This document shows, in pieces, positions 8,487 through 17,418 of a stretch of 64,000 nucleotides of DNA. The DNA is from Vibrio sp. 10N (GTDB taxonomy: Bacteria; Pseudomonadota; Gammaproteobacteria; Enterobacterales; Vibrionaceae), in assembly GCF_036245475.1 (NCBI RefSeq), contig NZ_BTPM01000002.1:868001-932000 (forward strand), written 5' to 3'. The number at the start of each line of letters is the position of its first letter. Positions within the stretch are counted from its first letter, which is position 1. The position numbers and the translations under genes were made by a program. The notes below the pieces were generated by a model. It did not search any database, was not told the DNA's origin, and saw only the letters and a list, made by a program, of their open reading frames with translations.

Positions 8487-9911
8487 TTAGAACTTTGGAT
8501 TAAAGCCGGTTGCATTGGTCGTATTGGCGCTGTGCACAACACTTTGCATGGCCATCTTTCTTTGCTCAGCGACCGCTCTATCACTAAACTTGCCATGGGC
8601 CACAGGATTTCCAGTTGCTCGTAGTATGTACGCTAACGCTTTGTCTGCATGAGAGAAAAACTTTTTCCATCCCGCACACAGATAGTTCAAACCAGGCTCT
8701 CCATTTCGAGTTTTGATGAAGCGATTTTTTGGACACTCTCCGTAACAAGCGAACTGGTAGTCACATTGCTGACATTGGCTCGTCAAAGTACGAGACTTTG
8801 CAAAACCAAACTCTTGCTGGCCTTTGCTGTAAGCCATATTTTCTAGGCTATCGGTATTAATATTGCCAATCTTGTATTCTGGGTAGACATAGTGGTCACA
8901 GCTAAACACGTCTCCATTTGGCTCCATTGCCAACCCTTTTCCGCACAATGAACCAAGTGTACAAAGCGGGTTTTTACGCCCCATCCATGTCTCGACACTG
9001 GCTTCAAAATACTGAACAAACACCTTACCAATGTCTTTCTGGGCCCATTCATCGAAGACTGCGATAAGAAAGTTACCCCAGGCCTCATCCGATACACACC
9101 AAGGCTCCATAATAGAGTTAGCATTACCTGGAATAAGACGCTTATCGCCTTGTCTTAACTGCTCACTCGACTGTCCTGTCTGAGGCGCATCGGTACGAAA
9201 CGTCTTTTGCTCAACAATAGGAATGAACTGCATTTGCGGCGAACGAACTTCATCGCGCAAAAAGCGGTAAACCTCTAGCGGGTTTTGGCTAGTTAGATTG
9301 TTCACACAGGTCAGAGTGGCAAAGCTTACTTTGTATTTATGTAATAGCTCGACGGCCTGCATAACTTGCTTGTGAGTACCACGACCCGCTCGGTTAGTGC
9401 GATACGCATCGTGCAACATTTGTGGCCCATCAATACTTAAGCCGACGAGGAAGTTGTGCTTGGCTAAGAACTCACACCATTTGTCATCTAACAAGGTGCC
9501 GTTGGTTTGCAAATCATTGGAAATTTTCACACCTGGTGGCTGGTACTTCGCTTGTAGTTCGACGATTTTTTGGAAGTAGTTCAGGCCAAGCATGGTCGGT
9601 TCACCACCCTGCCAAGAGAAGATGATCTCCGGGGTGTTCTGACCTTGAATGTAGTTTTTGATGTACTGCTCAAGCATGGCTTCATCCATTTCTGGAGAGC
9701 AGCCTTTCTTATATTCAAGCAAGTCTTGTTTGCTCAAGTAATAGCAGTAGTTACAGTCGATATTACACACAGCACCGATCGGCTTCGCCATCACGTGCAT
9801 TCGCTTAGAGGGTCTTCCTTGAAATTGTGGTCCTTGAGTTAGCTGCATCGGAGACTCGGCGTTAGAAGAAGATGCCATAGGAGATGTGGTCGCGTTAGCG
9901 CTAGAAACCAT
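8487..9911 (-). CDS. Radical-SAM anaerobic sulfatase-maturating enzyme
   Basis: 474 residues. Enzymes of this family convert a Cys or Ser in the C/S-X-P/A-X-R motif of sulfatases into formylglycine in the cytoplasm before export. Seen: the radical-SAM cluster motif CNIDCNYC (Cys 49, 53, 56) preceded by MAKPIGAVC, the GGEP motif, and a C-terminal SPASM domain with many cysteines (CTLGSLCGKG, CDHY, CQQCDYQFACYGECP, and a late LCAGW) that bind two auxiliary iron-sulfur clusters. The first ~35 residues are low-complexity (Ser/Ala/Thr) and unusual; the true start could be Met22 or Met38. Divergent from the SUMF1-like lipoprotein. No sulfatase with a CXPXR motif is encoded in this window. Confidence 0.92.
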   Translation of the reverse strand: MVSSANATTSPMASSSNAESPMQLTQGPQFQGRPSKRMHVMAKPIGAVCNIDCNYCYYLSKQDLLEYKKGCSPEMDEAMLEQYIKNYIQGQNTPEIIFSWQGGEPTMLGLNYFQKIVELQAKYQPPGVKISNDLQTNGTLLDDKWCEFLAKHNFLVGLSIDGPQMLHDAYRTNRAGRGTHKQVMQAVELLHKYKVSFATLTCVNNLTSQNPLEVYRFLRDEVRSPQMQFIPIVEQKTFRTDAPQTGQSSEQLRQGDKRLIPGNANSIMEPWCVSDEAWGNFLIAVFDEWAQKDIGKVFVQYFEASVETWMGRKNPLCTLGSLCGKGLAMEPNGDVFSCDHYVYPEYKIGNINTDSLENMAYSKGQQEFGFAKSRTLTSQCQQCDYQFACYGECPKNRFIKTRNGEPGLNYLCAGWKKFFSHADKALAYILRATGNPVAHGKFSDRAVAEQRKMAMQSVVHSANTTNATGFNPKF

Positions 9912-10049
9912 AGAAATAGACCTTATATCGGATAACGAGGCCAGTGTACCCGATGAGCAATGAGGCCATCGTTATAGTACATATAACCAAAAGGAAAGTG
10001 CTCAACGGTTACCATTTCATGGATACTTTTGACCAAAAGAGCTACCTAC

Positions 10050-10859
10050 ATGAAGCATCACACAGAGGACAAGCAGGCATGGAATGCGACCAAACTATTA
10101 GTAGTCTTCGCTATCATCGCGCTGCCTATCCTACTCTCTGGCTGCGCTGCTAAGCCAGATCATCCAATCGCCCTCAAAATAAACCAAGACATGGTGCTGA
10201 TTGAAGGTGGTGAGTATGTGATGGGGTCAGACGCTCCGGAGGCAGCAAAATCTGAGCGCCCTGCTCACCCAGTGAAAGTGGACAGCTTCTACCTTTCCAA
10301 ATTTGAAGTCACTCAAGAGCTATTTGAATCCGTTATGGGTTCATCGATGAGCTTTTTTGCCGACCCTAACGTACCTGTGAACAACCTAAGCTGGCAACAA
10401 GCTAACTACTTTGTCGAGCGTTTAAACGAACTAACGGGTGAAAACTATCGCCTACCTACCGAAGCAGAATGGGAATTTGCCGCAAAAGGAGGAAACGAGT
10501 CTAAGGGCTACACCTATGCAGGTTCTAACAACATTGACGACGTCGCATGGTATGTCGGAAACGCAAACAATCGCGCTCATCCTGTAGGACTTAAACAACC
10601 AAACGAACTTGGCCTCTATGACATGACAGGTAACGTCGGCGAATTCGTTCAAGATGCCTTTGATGACGGCTTTTACCGTTTTTCTCCTGTCGATAATCCC
10701 AACAATGCCAAACACTCCGACTCTGGTTTGTCACATAAATCCGTTCGTGGTGGAAGCTTCTCCTATGATGCTGATGAATCGGAGAATTTCCGTCGTGACT
10801 TTGCCAGCCAATCTATAATTATGTCGGACATGGGATTACGTCTGGCAAAAGATCACTAA
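10050..10859 (+). CDS. SUMF1/formylglycine-generating-enzyme-like lipoprotein
   Basis: 269 residues from the ATG at 10050 (the frame opens further back at a TTG with no better site). A hydrophobic N-terminus ends in a lipobox (LLSGC, Cys 32), so this is an exported lipoprotein. The rest is the FGE-sulfatase/SUMF1 fold: MVLIEGGEYVMGSDAPE, then RLPTEAEWEFAAKGG, DMTGNVGEFVQD and VRGGSFSYDADE near the C-terminus. True aerobic formylglycine-generating enzymes carry two active-site cysteines in this last region; here there are none, so catalysis is unlikely and a binding or structural role is more plausible. 20 bases upstream of the phosphatase-like gene and probably co-transcribed with it. Confidence 0.88.
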   Translation: MKHHTEDKQAWNATKLLVVFAIIALPILLSGCAAKPDHPIALKINQDMVLIEGGEYVMGSDAPEAAKSERPAHPVKVDSFYLSKFEVTQELFESVMGSSMSFFADPNVPVNNLSWQQANYFVERLNELTGENYRLPTEAEWEFAAKGGNESKGYTYAGSNNIDDVAWYVGNANNRAHPVGLKQPNELGLYDMTGNVGEFVQDAFDDGFYRFSPVDNPNNAKHSDSGLSHKSVRGGSFSYDADESENFRRDFASQSIIMSDMGLRLAKDH

Positions 10860-10879
10860 CGTCTTGGCAAGGAACCTGT

Positions 10880-12604
10880 ATGAAACATACCCACAATATA
10901 ACTTCCCGCGTAACACGCGCTCTACTAGTGACAGCGTCACTCAGTGGTGGGCTTTTGCTGCCCACCATTGCACACGCCGAGGCTAACCAGCCGAAACTGG
11001 TAGTACAGATCACCGTAGATGGATTACGTGCCGATCTCATTGAGCGCTACAAACACAACTTTGGCCAAGGTGGCTTTCGTTACCTAATGGACGAAGGCGT
11101 CTATTACAAAAACGCCAACTATGAACATGCCAATACCGAAACCATTGTCGGCCACGTCTCCCTAGCAACGGGCGCGCCACCAGCAGTACATGGGATGGTG
11201 GGCAACGTCTGGTTCGATCGCTCGCTTGACCGACTGGTTTATAATGTCGAGGATCCTAATTACGCGATGCTCGCCACGGGAGCCGGTGTCGATAAAGCAA
11301 CGGAAATCGACCCGACTCAAAAAGCCGCCGCCGGTGACGGACGCTCTCCATACCCTATCCTGTCCACCACCTTTAGTGATGAGCTGATTATCTCCAACAA
11401 CGGCCAGTCTCGTGTGTTCTCGGTATCCATCAAAGATCGCGGCGCAATCTCTTTAGCAGGCCATAGCGGCAAAGCGTTTTGGTTCTCAAAAGCACAGTCA
11501 GAGTTCGTTACCAGTAATTACTACTACGACAGCAACCCACAATGGCTAAATCGTTGGAATGAAAAAGCGATCCCTAACCGCTATTCAGGGCAACGTTGGG
11601 AGCTCTCGCTGCCTAAAGAAAGCTACTCTTTACAAGAACGAGCTAAAGACCACAAAGTGGACATTGGTGGCTTTGCACGCACCTTCCCGCACCCATATGG
11701 ACCTGCGTCATACAAGTACTACTCGACCATGCTAACTGTTAGCCCTGCGGGTGATGAGATCACGGCAGAATTTGCTAAAACGCTAATGGCGCAAGAGAAA
11801 CTGGGAACTGGCTCCGCAACCGACTTTTTAGCCATCAGCTTCTCTTCTAACGACTACGTAGTGCATTTGTATGGTGCCTCAAGTTTAGAGACTGAAGATA
11901 ATTTAATTAGGCTCGATAAAAACCTAGCGGATCTGTTCAGCCATATCGACAATTCCGTAGGGCTAGACAATACGCTAATCGTACTTTCTGCTGACCATGG
12001 CGTACCAGAAGCAGCACCAACGCTAAATACATTAGGGTTTAGACAACCGTTTTACTTCAAAAAAGATGCCCTACTCACTCAAGAGTTGATGAGCAAGTTA
12101 AAGAGCGAGTTCGGATTGGGTGAAGAAGTCATTAAGCTTTACGCACAGCCATACATCTACCTAGATCATGACTTGATTGCCAAGAAAAGCCTATCACTGA
12201 GTGATGTTCAGAAGCTCATCGCAGAAGAAGTGATGAAAGTGAAAGGTGTTGCCGCAGCAGTGACCAGTGAAGACATCGCTAACAATCGCGTAGCGGATTC
12301 TCGCGTCAATCAATTGATTCGCAATAACTATCACCCACTGCGCTCAGGCGATGTGTACATGGTATTTGGCTCGCGTACTTACATCAACGATATGGACGGC
12401 CTCACCATTGCGTCAACGCATGGCTCACCTTGGCGATATGATACTCATGTGCCGGTTATCTTTGCGGGTAACAAACTGGAAGCTGAAACCATAAGCCGCC
12501 CGGTCACGCCTTATGATATCGCGCCTACGCTTTCTGGCTACTTAAACATCAGTGCGCCAAGCGGTGCAACCGGCAATATCCTTGAAGAGGTTGTCGATAA
12601 CTAG
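10880..12604 (+). CDS. PafA-like alkaline phosphatase superfamily protein, exported
   Basis: 574 residues with a signal peptide (cleavage near AHAEA). It belongs to the alkaline phosphatase superfamily: metal-binding VDGLRADL near residue 46, the nucleophile segment HANTETIVGH with Thr 86 (as in PafA-type phosphatases), ATGAPPAVHGMVGN, SADHGVPEAAP as the second metal site, and a late STHGSPWRYDTHVPVIF. Sulfatases would have Cys or Ser in a CXPXR motif at the nucleophile; that motif is absent and there are no cysteines in this region. Likely a periplasmic phosphomonoesterase or phosphodiesterase of unknown substrate. Downstream of the SUMF1-like lipoprotein and followed by a strong terminator. 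Confidence 0.88.
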   Translation: MKHTHNITSRVTRALLVTASLSGGLLLPTIAHAEANQPKLVVQITVDGLRADLIERYKHNFGQGGFRYLMDEGVYYKNANYEHANTETIVGHVSLATGAPPAVHGMVGNVWFDRSLDRLVYNVEDPNYAMLATGAGVDKATEIDPTQKAAAGDGRSPYPILSTTFSDELIISNNGQSRVFSVSIKDRGAISLAGHSGKAFWFSKAQSEFVTSNYYYDSNPQWLNRWNEKAIPNRYSGQRWELSLPKESYSLQERAKDHKVDIGGFARTFPHPYGPASYKYYSTMLTVSPAGDEITAEFAKTLMAQEKLGTGSATDFLAISFSSNDYVVHLYGASSLETEDNLIRLDKNLADLFSHIDNSVGLDNTLIVLSADHGVPEAAPTLNTLGFRQPFYFKKDALLTQELMSKLKSEFGLGEEVIKLYAQPYIYLDHDLIAKKSLSLSDVQKLIAEEVMKVKGVAAAVTSEDIANNRVADSRVNQLIRNNYHPLRSGDVYMVFGSRTYINDMDGLTIASTHGSPWRYDTHVPVIFAGNKLEAETISRPVTPYDIAPTLSGYLNISAPSGATGNILEEVVDN

Positions 12605-12612
12605 CGTTCATT

Positions 12613-12651
12613 GAAAGGGGCGTTTGATTTAGATAAATCAAACGCCCCTTT
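12613..12651 (+). terminator. Strong terminator after the phosphatase gene
   Basis: A near-perfect stem of about 17 bp (GAAAGGGGCGTTTGATTT with its complement) ends in TTTC, nine bases after the stop codon. Confidence 0.85.
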
Positions 12652-12710
12652 CATTCTTTATACCCCTTAACTATTATGTCTACGAATCATTTAGTTAAGG
12701 CAGCAAATCC

Positions 12711-13658
12711 ATGTCCATTACCCAACAACTTAAACTGTTTGTCGATGTCGTCCAACAAGGGTCGTTCGCCAAAGCTGCATCGTTAAACAATATGGACAAC
12801 TCTTCGCTTTCCAAACAAATCAAAAAGCTCGAGCAACACCTAGGTGTTCAATTACTCAATCGCTCAACACGTTCTTTTTCTCTAACCTCTGCCGGCGAAG
12901 ATATCTTGGCTGAGGCCTACCAGCTCATTGACACACTCGATAATATCAAAAACATTGCAGACTCCTACCAGTCTGAGCCGAAAGGCGTCATTCGTATTGT
13001 TTCTGCCATGTTCCTAGGCCAACAATACATCCAACCTGTCGTAACGCGATTTATGCGCAAATACCCCAATGTTCAAGTTGTCCTGCATTTAGACGACCGG
13101 CGTACCGACATCATTGCCGATCACTATGATGTGGCTATTCGAATGGGAAAATTGGACGACTCTAACCTCATTGCGAGAAAAATTGCCAAATCTAACTTTG
13201 CCGTGATTGCATCAAAATCGTTTATCGACGCTCACGGCAAACCCACAACACCAGAAGCACTGATTAATTTACCTGCCATTATTTACAACAACGGCACAGT
13301 TTGCCTCGATACGTTTAAGATGAGCACAGAACCTAATGGCGGCGAGCTTCGTTCGTTTAAGATGCAAGGCAACTACAAAGTCAGTGACGTGCGTACCCTA
13401 ATTGCGGCTGTGCGCGATGGTTTGGGTTACGCAGTGATTGATTTGTTCAACCTAGAAAAACCTATTGATGAGCTAGGGCTGGTGCCTCTACTTACCGACC
13501 ATACTCTGTCGACCCTCGATAAAGGTATCTACGCCCTCTATCCGCATAGAAAACAAACACTACTGGTTTCAGAGTTTATCAACGAGCTAAAACTCGCGAT
13601 TGGTGAGCCGGCTATTTGGGAAAGCTATATTCCTGACTATCACTTAATGTACAAATAG
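12711..13658 (+). CDS. LysR-family transcriptional regulator
   Basis: 315 residues. The N-terminal winged helix-turn-helix (LFVDVVQQGSFAKAASLNNM, then SSLSKQIKKLEQHLGVQLLN and RSTRSFSLTSAG) is typical of the CrgA/DsdC-like LysR subgroup, followed by an effector domain of normal length. It is convergent with the bauA-mmsA-amidotransferase operon and separated from it by a shared terminator. In Pseudomonas a LysR protein (BauR) controls beta-alanine genes, so a role here is possible, but the subgroup does not settle this. The ATG has AAGG eleven bases upstream. Confidence 0.88.
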   Translation: MSITQQLKLFVDVVQQGSFAKAASLNNMDNSSLSKQIKKLEQHLGVQLLNRSTRSFSLTSAGEDILAEAYQLIDTLDNIKNIADSYQSEPKGVIRIVSAMFLGQQYIQPVVTRFMRKYPNVQVVLHLDDRRTDIIADHYDVAIRMGKLDDSNLIARKIAKSNFAVIASKSFIDAHGKPTTPEALINLPAIIYNNGTVCLDTFKMSTEPNGGELRSFKMQGNYKVSDVRTLIAAVRDGLGYAVIDLFNLEKPIDELGLVPLLTDHTLSTLDKGIYALYPHRKQTLLVSEFINELKLAIGEPAIWESYIPDYHLMYK

Positions 13659-13707
13659 GTCTGATGTTTCTTCATTATTACAAATCAAGATAGACATCAG
13701 ACCTATT
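13654..13707. terminator. Bidirectional terminator-like inverted repeat
   Basis: Perfect 14-bp arms AAATAGGTCTGATG(T) at 13654-13667 and their complement at 13694-13707, between the convergent LysR and amidotransferase genes. The left arm overlaps the LysR stop codon. The loop of 26 bases is long, so it may instead be a weak two-way terminator. Confidence 0.5.
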
Positions 13708-13734
13708 GGAGAGGCTTATACTCAAGAAAAGTCA

Positions 13735-14472
13735 TCAGACCGCTTGCTGCAAACGCTCTGTGCTTTTCCCTTGTTGTGCCATGACAAAGAAGTTATCGAT
13801 CCAGTGCAAAATAAGCGCTGAGTCTTGTGGCTGAGCTAAATCAACAAACGCTTGCTGATAATGCTCTGGCGTGAGGAGTTGCTGACGTTTTTCCACCAAC
13901 TTCTGGGTAAACGCCGCGCTAAACTCTGGGTGGCCTTGAACCGTAAAGATATGATTATCTTTTACTAACATGAAGTTAGGACAAAACTCATTACCTGCGA
14001 TCACCGTGAGCGCTTTAGGAACAATCGTGACCTGATCTTGGTGACTGACCAATAGCCTTGCACTGTCTACCGACAGACTCATCCACTTCTTTTGCGCCTG
14101 CATCTGCACTTCATAGCTTCCTAGTCCCCAACCTTTATCGGACTTTTGCACCTTACCGCCCAGTGCTCTCGCGATCAGTTGATGACCAAAGCATATACCC
14201 ACCAATGGCTTGCGCTGCGCTTCGCAACGTACAACCCAATCCACCAGCATGAGTATCCACGGGTGATTGTCGTACGCGTTATGCACACTGCCTGTGATGA
14301 TAAAACCATGGCACTCATCCAATGCAGGCAACACACCTTTGGTGGCATCATAGTCTTGAAACGTAAAGTCACGATTGATCTCGACCAACGAGCCCTCAAT
14401 CATCTCAGCGTATTGACCATAATCGGATAACGGTGGATCTACATGACCACAAGTAATAATCCCTATCTTCAT
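13735..14472 (-). CDS. Class-I glutamine amidotransferase-like hydrolase in the bauA operon
   Basis: 245 residues with the triad-type fold of class-I glutamine amidotransferases: nucleophile elbow GICFGHQ (Cys 94) and GHPEF with His 181 and Glu 183. It is a stand-alone protein of the GMP-synthase-like amidotransferase group, not the peptidase-C26 group that contains PuuD/SpuA. It starts 8 bases after the mmsA stop, so bauA, mmsA and this gene form one operon. Because PuuD is not seen anywhere in the window, this enzyme is a candidate for cleaving the gamma-glutamyl group from the end product of the polyamine pathway; that is inference. It could equally be a general glutamine-hydrolysing or defence-type hydrolase. 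Confidence 0.82.
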   Translation of the reverse strand: MKIGIITCGHVDPPLSDYGQYAEMIEGSLVEINRDFTFQDYDATKGVLPALDECHGFIITGSVHNAYDNHPWILMLVDWVVRCEAQRKPLVGICFGHQLIARALGGKVQKSDKGWGLGSYEVQMQAQKKWMSLSVDSARLLVSHQDQVTIVPKALTVIAGNEFCPNFMLVKDNHIFTVQGHPEFSAAFTQKLVEKRQQLLTPEHYQQAFVDLAQPQDSALILHWIDNFFVMAQQGKSTERLQQAV

Positions 14473-14479
14473 TCATCAC

Positions 14480-15976
14480 CTACTTCATTGTTGGCATTAC
14501 AAATTCACTTTCACGTTGCCCTTTTGGCCATCGTGCTGTCACTGTCTTCATACGAGTATAGAAGCGAACACCATCATTGCCATGCACATTCAGTGGGCCA
14601 AAAATAGAACGTTTCCAACCACCAAAGCTGTGGAACGCCATTGGGACCGGAATTGGCACATTTACACCCACCATTCCGATTTCAACTTTTTCTGCAAAAT
14701 CGCGAGCTGTATCGCCATCACGGGTAAAGATCGCCGTGCCATTGCCAAACTCATGCTCATTAATAAGCTCTAGAGCGTGTTGGTAATCCTTCGCTCGAAC
14801 CACAGAGAGTACTGGCCCAAAAATTTCTTCGTTGTAGATGGTCATATCTGCGGTGACGTTATCAAACAGCGTACCGCCGACAAAATAACCCGGCGCACCC
14901 GTATCGATATCTCGACCATCGACTACCAGTGTCGCGCCTTGGTCAACACCCGTTTGAATGTACTCACGCACCTTATTCATGTGTGGCTCACTGACCAATG
15001 GCCCCATTTCGTTCTCTGGAGAAACGCCAAGCCCAGGACCGACTCGCAGTGCTTGCACTTTTTCTTTTAGAGCAGCTACCAACTTATCCGCCGCTTCATC
15101 ACCCACTGCGACCGCTACCGAAATTGCCATACAGCGCTCGCCCGCCGCGCCATAGGCCGCGCCCATAATCGCGTTCGTTGCGCCCTCAAGATCGGCGTCT
15201 GGCATAACAACTAGATGGTTTTTCGCACCGCCAAGTGCCTGAACGCGCTTACCATTAGCACTGCCTTTTGAGTAGATCGCTTCCGCTATTGGTGTCGAGC
15301 CAACGAAGCTCACTGCCGCAACATCAGGCGCTTCGAGTAGCGCATCAACAACCTCTTTATCACCTTGGACAACATTGAATACGCCATCTGGCAAACCCGC
15401 TTCTTTTAGTAATTTTGCGAGCATTAACGAAGCACTCGGATCTTTTTCTGAAGGCTTAAGAATAAAGCTATTACCGCAAGCGAGAGACACAGGGATCATC
15501 CAAAGCGGCACCATTACAGGGAAGTTAAACGGCGTTATCCCTACACAAACACCTACAGGTTGCATCATGGAATAGCTATCAATTTCACGACCAACATTTA
15601 GCGAGTGCTCACCTTTAAGTAGGTGTGGAATACCACAAGCAAACTCTACGACTTCCAAGCCTCGAGTTAGCTCACCCAGCGCATCACTATGAACCTTGCC
15701 GTGTTCGGTCGAAATCAATGTTGCCAACTCATCGGCATTGTCTTCCAATAGAGCTTTAAAACGAAACATAACGCGAGCACGTTGCAACGGCGGAGTGGCT
15801 TGCCAATCAACTTGTGCTTTTTTGGCAACCTCGACGGCCGCCAAGGCTTCTTCTGCGCTAGAAAGCTGAACTTGCCCTCTTAGCTCGCCATTGGCAGGAT
15901 TAAACAAATCGGCGCTTCGCTGGCTATTACTTTCAACAATCTCGCCATTAATAAAGTTTGATACCAAAACTGACAT
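14480..15976 (-). CDS. mmsA: CoA-acylating (methyl)malonate-semialdehyde dehydrogenase
   Basis: 498 residues, aldehyde dehydrogenase superfamily. Members of this group oxidise malonate semialdehyde or methylmalonate semialdehyde with release of CO2 and formation of acetyl- or propionyl-CoA. Seen: the NAD-binding ITPFNFPVMVPLWM stretch, FVGSTPIAEAIY, the catalytic Cys in GAAGERCMAIS, and IPVPMAFHSFGGWKRS, all typical of MmsA. Downstream of the omega-amino acid transaminase gene with a 5-base gap, so the pair matches BauA plus the malonate-semialdehyde dehydrogenase of the Pseudomonas bau cluster: beta-alanine to malonate semialdehyde to acetyl-CoA. Confidence 0.93.
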   Translation of the reverse strand: MSVLVSNFINGEIVESNSQRSADLFNPANGELRGQVQLSSAEEALAAVEVAKKAQVDWQATPPLQRARVMFRFKALLEDNADELATLISTEHGKVHSDALGELTRGLEVVEFACGIPHLLKGEHSLNVGREIDSYSMMQPVGVCVGITPFNFPVMVPLWMIPVSLACGNSFILKPSEKDPSASLMLAKLLKEAGLPDGVFNVVQGDKEVVDALLEAPDVAAVSFVGSTPIAEAIYSKGSANGKRVQALGGAKNHLVVMPDADLEGATNAIMGAAYGAAGERCMAISVAVAVGDEAADKLVAALKEKVQALRVGPGLGVSPENEMGPLVSEPHMNKVREYIQTGVDQGATLVVDGRDIDTGAPGYFVGGTLFDNVTADMTIYNEEIFGPVLSVVRAKDYQHALELINEHEFGNGTAIFTRDGDTARDFAEKVEIGMVGVNVPIPVPMAFHSFGGWKRSIFGPLNVHGNDGVRFYTRMKTVTARWPKGQRESEFVMPTMK

Positions 15977-15981
15977 AAGTT

Positions 15982-17343
15982 TTATTCCTTGTATTCAATA
16001 TTTTGTAGAACATCGGCAATAAGCGTAAACAGATCATCAATATGCTGTTTTTCAATAATCAAAGGAGGTGACAGTGCAATGATGTCGCCCGTCACCCGAA
16101 TCAGTGCGCCTTTCTCGAAACACTTGGTAAACACCTGATAAGCGCGAGAACCGGGTTTACCTGCAATACCTTCGAGCTCAATGCCCGCGATTAATCCGTA
16201 ATTACGTAGATCTTTCACATGAGGTAAGCCCTTCAGGCTATGTACCGCTTGCTGCCAGTAGTCAGCAAGATCCGCCGCTCGGGTATAGAGGTTTTCATTG
16301 CGATAGATATCCAAGGTAGCGAGACCCGCCGCCGCCGCGACTGGGTGACCTGAATAGGTGTAACCATGAAACAGTTCAATAGCTTGACTGTCTGGAGCAA
16401 CCATTGCTTGGTAAATCTCATCGCTAACGAACACCGCTCCCATCGGGATAGCGCCGTTAGTCAGCCCTTTAGCCGTGGTGATAATGTCTGGCTTAACATC
16501 AAATTCTTGAGCAGCGAATGGGCTACCAATACGGCCAAAGCCAGTAATCACTTCGTCAAAAATGAGCAAAATACCATGTTGAGTACAGATCTCGCGTAGA
16601 CGTTTTAAATAGCCTTTCGGCGGCAGAATCACCCCTGTGGAGCCAGCAATTGGCTCTACAATCACAGCAGCTATATTGCTCGCATCATGCAAAGTAACGA
16701 TGTTATTGAGACTCTCCGCCCAGCCCGGATCGTAATCCGGCAAGCCATGACTAAAGGCGCTATGCTCGATACTTAATGTATGCGGCAAGTGGTCAACGCC
16801 AGTAAGTAAGCTACCAAATGCTTTGCGATTATTAACAATGCCCCCAACGGAGATACCACCAAATCCTACTCCGTGGTAGCCACGCTCTCGGCCAATTAAG
16901 CGAGTTCTTGTGCCTTGCCCTATCGCACGCTGATAAGCGAGCGCAATTTTTAAAGCGGTATCAACAGACTCTGAACCCGAGTTTGTGAAAAACACTCGAT
17001 TCAAGCCAGACGGGGCTATCTCAGCCAATTGTTCTGCAAATTGAAACGGCAGCGGGTGCCCCATTTGAAACGTTGGCGCAAAGTCCAAATTATGAATTTG
17101 GCTTGCCACCGCTTCACTGATCTCATGTCGGCCATGCCCTGCGTTACAACACCAAAGTCCAGCAGTACCATCAAGGATCTTTCTTTTATCTTCTGAGGTG
17201 TAATACATCCCCTCAGCGGATACCAACATTCGCGGTGACGCTTTAAACTGCGAGTTTGCCGTAAAAGGCATCCAAAAAGCGTCTTTATTGGTTGATTGGT
17301 CGCTTACTAGCGAATCCATGCTTTTATTGTTCGTCCCATGCAT
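15982..17343 (-). CDS. bauA: Omega-amino acid (beta-alanine):pyruvate aminotransferase
   Basis: 453 residues, class-III PLP-dependent aminotransferase. The reaction expected is transfer of the amino group of beta-alanine (or a similar omega-amino acid) to pyruvate, giving malonate semialdehyde and alanine. Seen: DGTAGLWCCNAGHG near the N-terminus, FFTNSGSESVDTALK for PLP phosphate binding, IFDEVITGFGR with the PLP Asp, and the Schiff-base Lys in TTAKGLTNGAIPMG. The start is the ATG at 17343 with GGGGTG six bases upstream; a TTG lies four codons earlier. First gene of the bauA-mmsA-amidotransferase operon. Its upstream region carries three tandem 15-base units and paired GTGTTTAG sites. Confidence 0.92.
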   Translation of the reverse strand: MHGTNNKSMDSLVSDQSTNKDAFWMPFTANSQFKASPRMLVSAEGMYYTSEDKRKILDGTAGLWCCNAGHGRHEISEAVASQIHNLDFAPTFQMGHPLPFQFAEQLAEIAPSGLNRVFFTNSGSESVDTALKIALAYQRAIGQGTRTRLIGRERGYHGVGFGGISVGGIVNNRKAFGSLLTGVDHLPHTLSIEHSAFSHGLPDYDPGWAESLNNIVTLHDASNIAAVIVEPIAGSTGVILPPKGYLKRLREICTQHGILLIFDEVITGFGRIGSPFAAQEFDVKPDIITTAKGLTNGAIPMGAVFVSDEIYQAMVAPDSQAIELFHGYTYSGHPVAAAAGLATLDIYRNENLYTRAADLADYWQQAVHSLKGLPHVKDLRNYGLIAGIELEGIAGKPGSRAYQVFTKCFEKGALIRVTGDIIALSPPLIIEKQHIDDLFTLIADVLQNIEYKE

Positions 17344-17361
17344 AGTGCACCCCAACGGTCA

Positions 17362-17401
17362 TAGTTGAACTGATCTTAGTTGAACTGTTTATAGTTGAAT
17401 G
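17362..17401. repeat. Three tandem 15-bp units upstream of bauA
   Basis: TAGTTGAACTG begins at 17362 and 17377, and a third, slightly changed copy (TAGTTGAATG) at 17392, so the spacing is exactly 15 bases each time. They lie 20-58 bases upstream of the bauA ATG, in the 5' untranslated or promoter region. Confidence 0.75.
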
Positions 17402-17418
17402 AATGATTGTTTCTTTTA

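Noticed and set aside
10050..10859. Active aerobic formylglycine-generating enzyme
   Set aside because: The fold is right, but no cysteine is present in the C-terminal active-site region, and it is a lipoprotein outside the cytoplasm.
10880..12604. Formylglycine-dependent sulfatase
   Set aside because: No CXPXR or SXPXR motif; the nucleophile position is Thr, as in PafA-type phosphatases.
13735..14472. Annotation as PuuD or SpuA
   Set aside because: The protein belongs to the GMP-synthase-like amidotransferase subgroup by motif spacing, not to peptidase family C26; only its context suggests a similar role.
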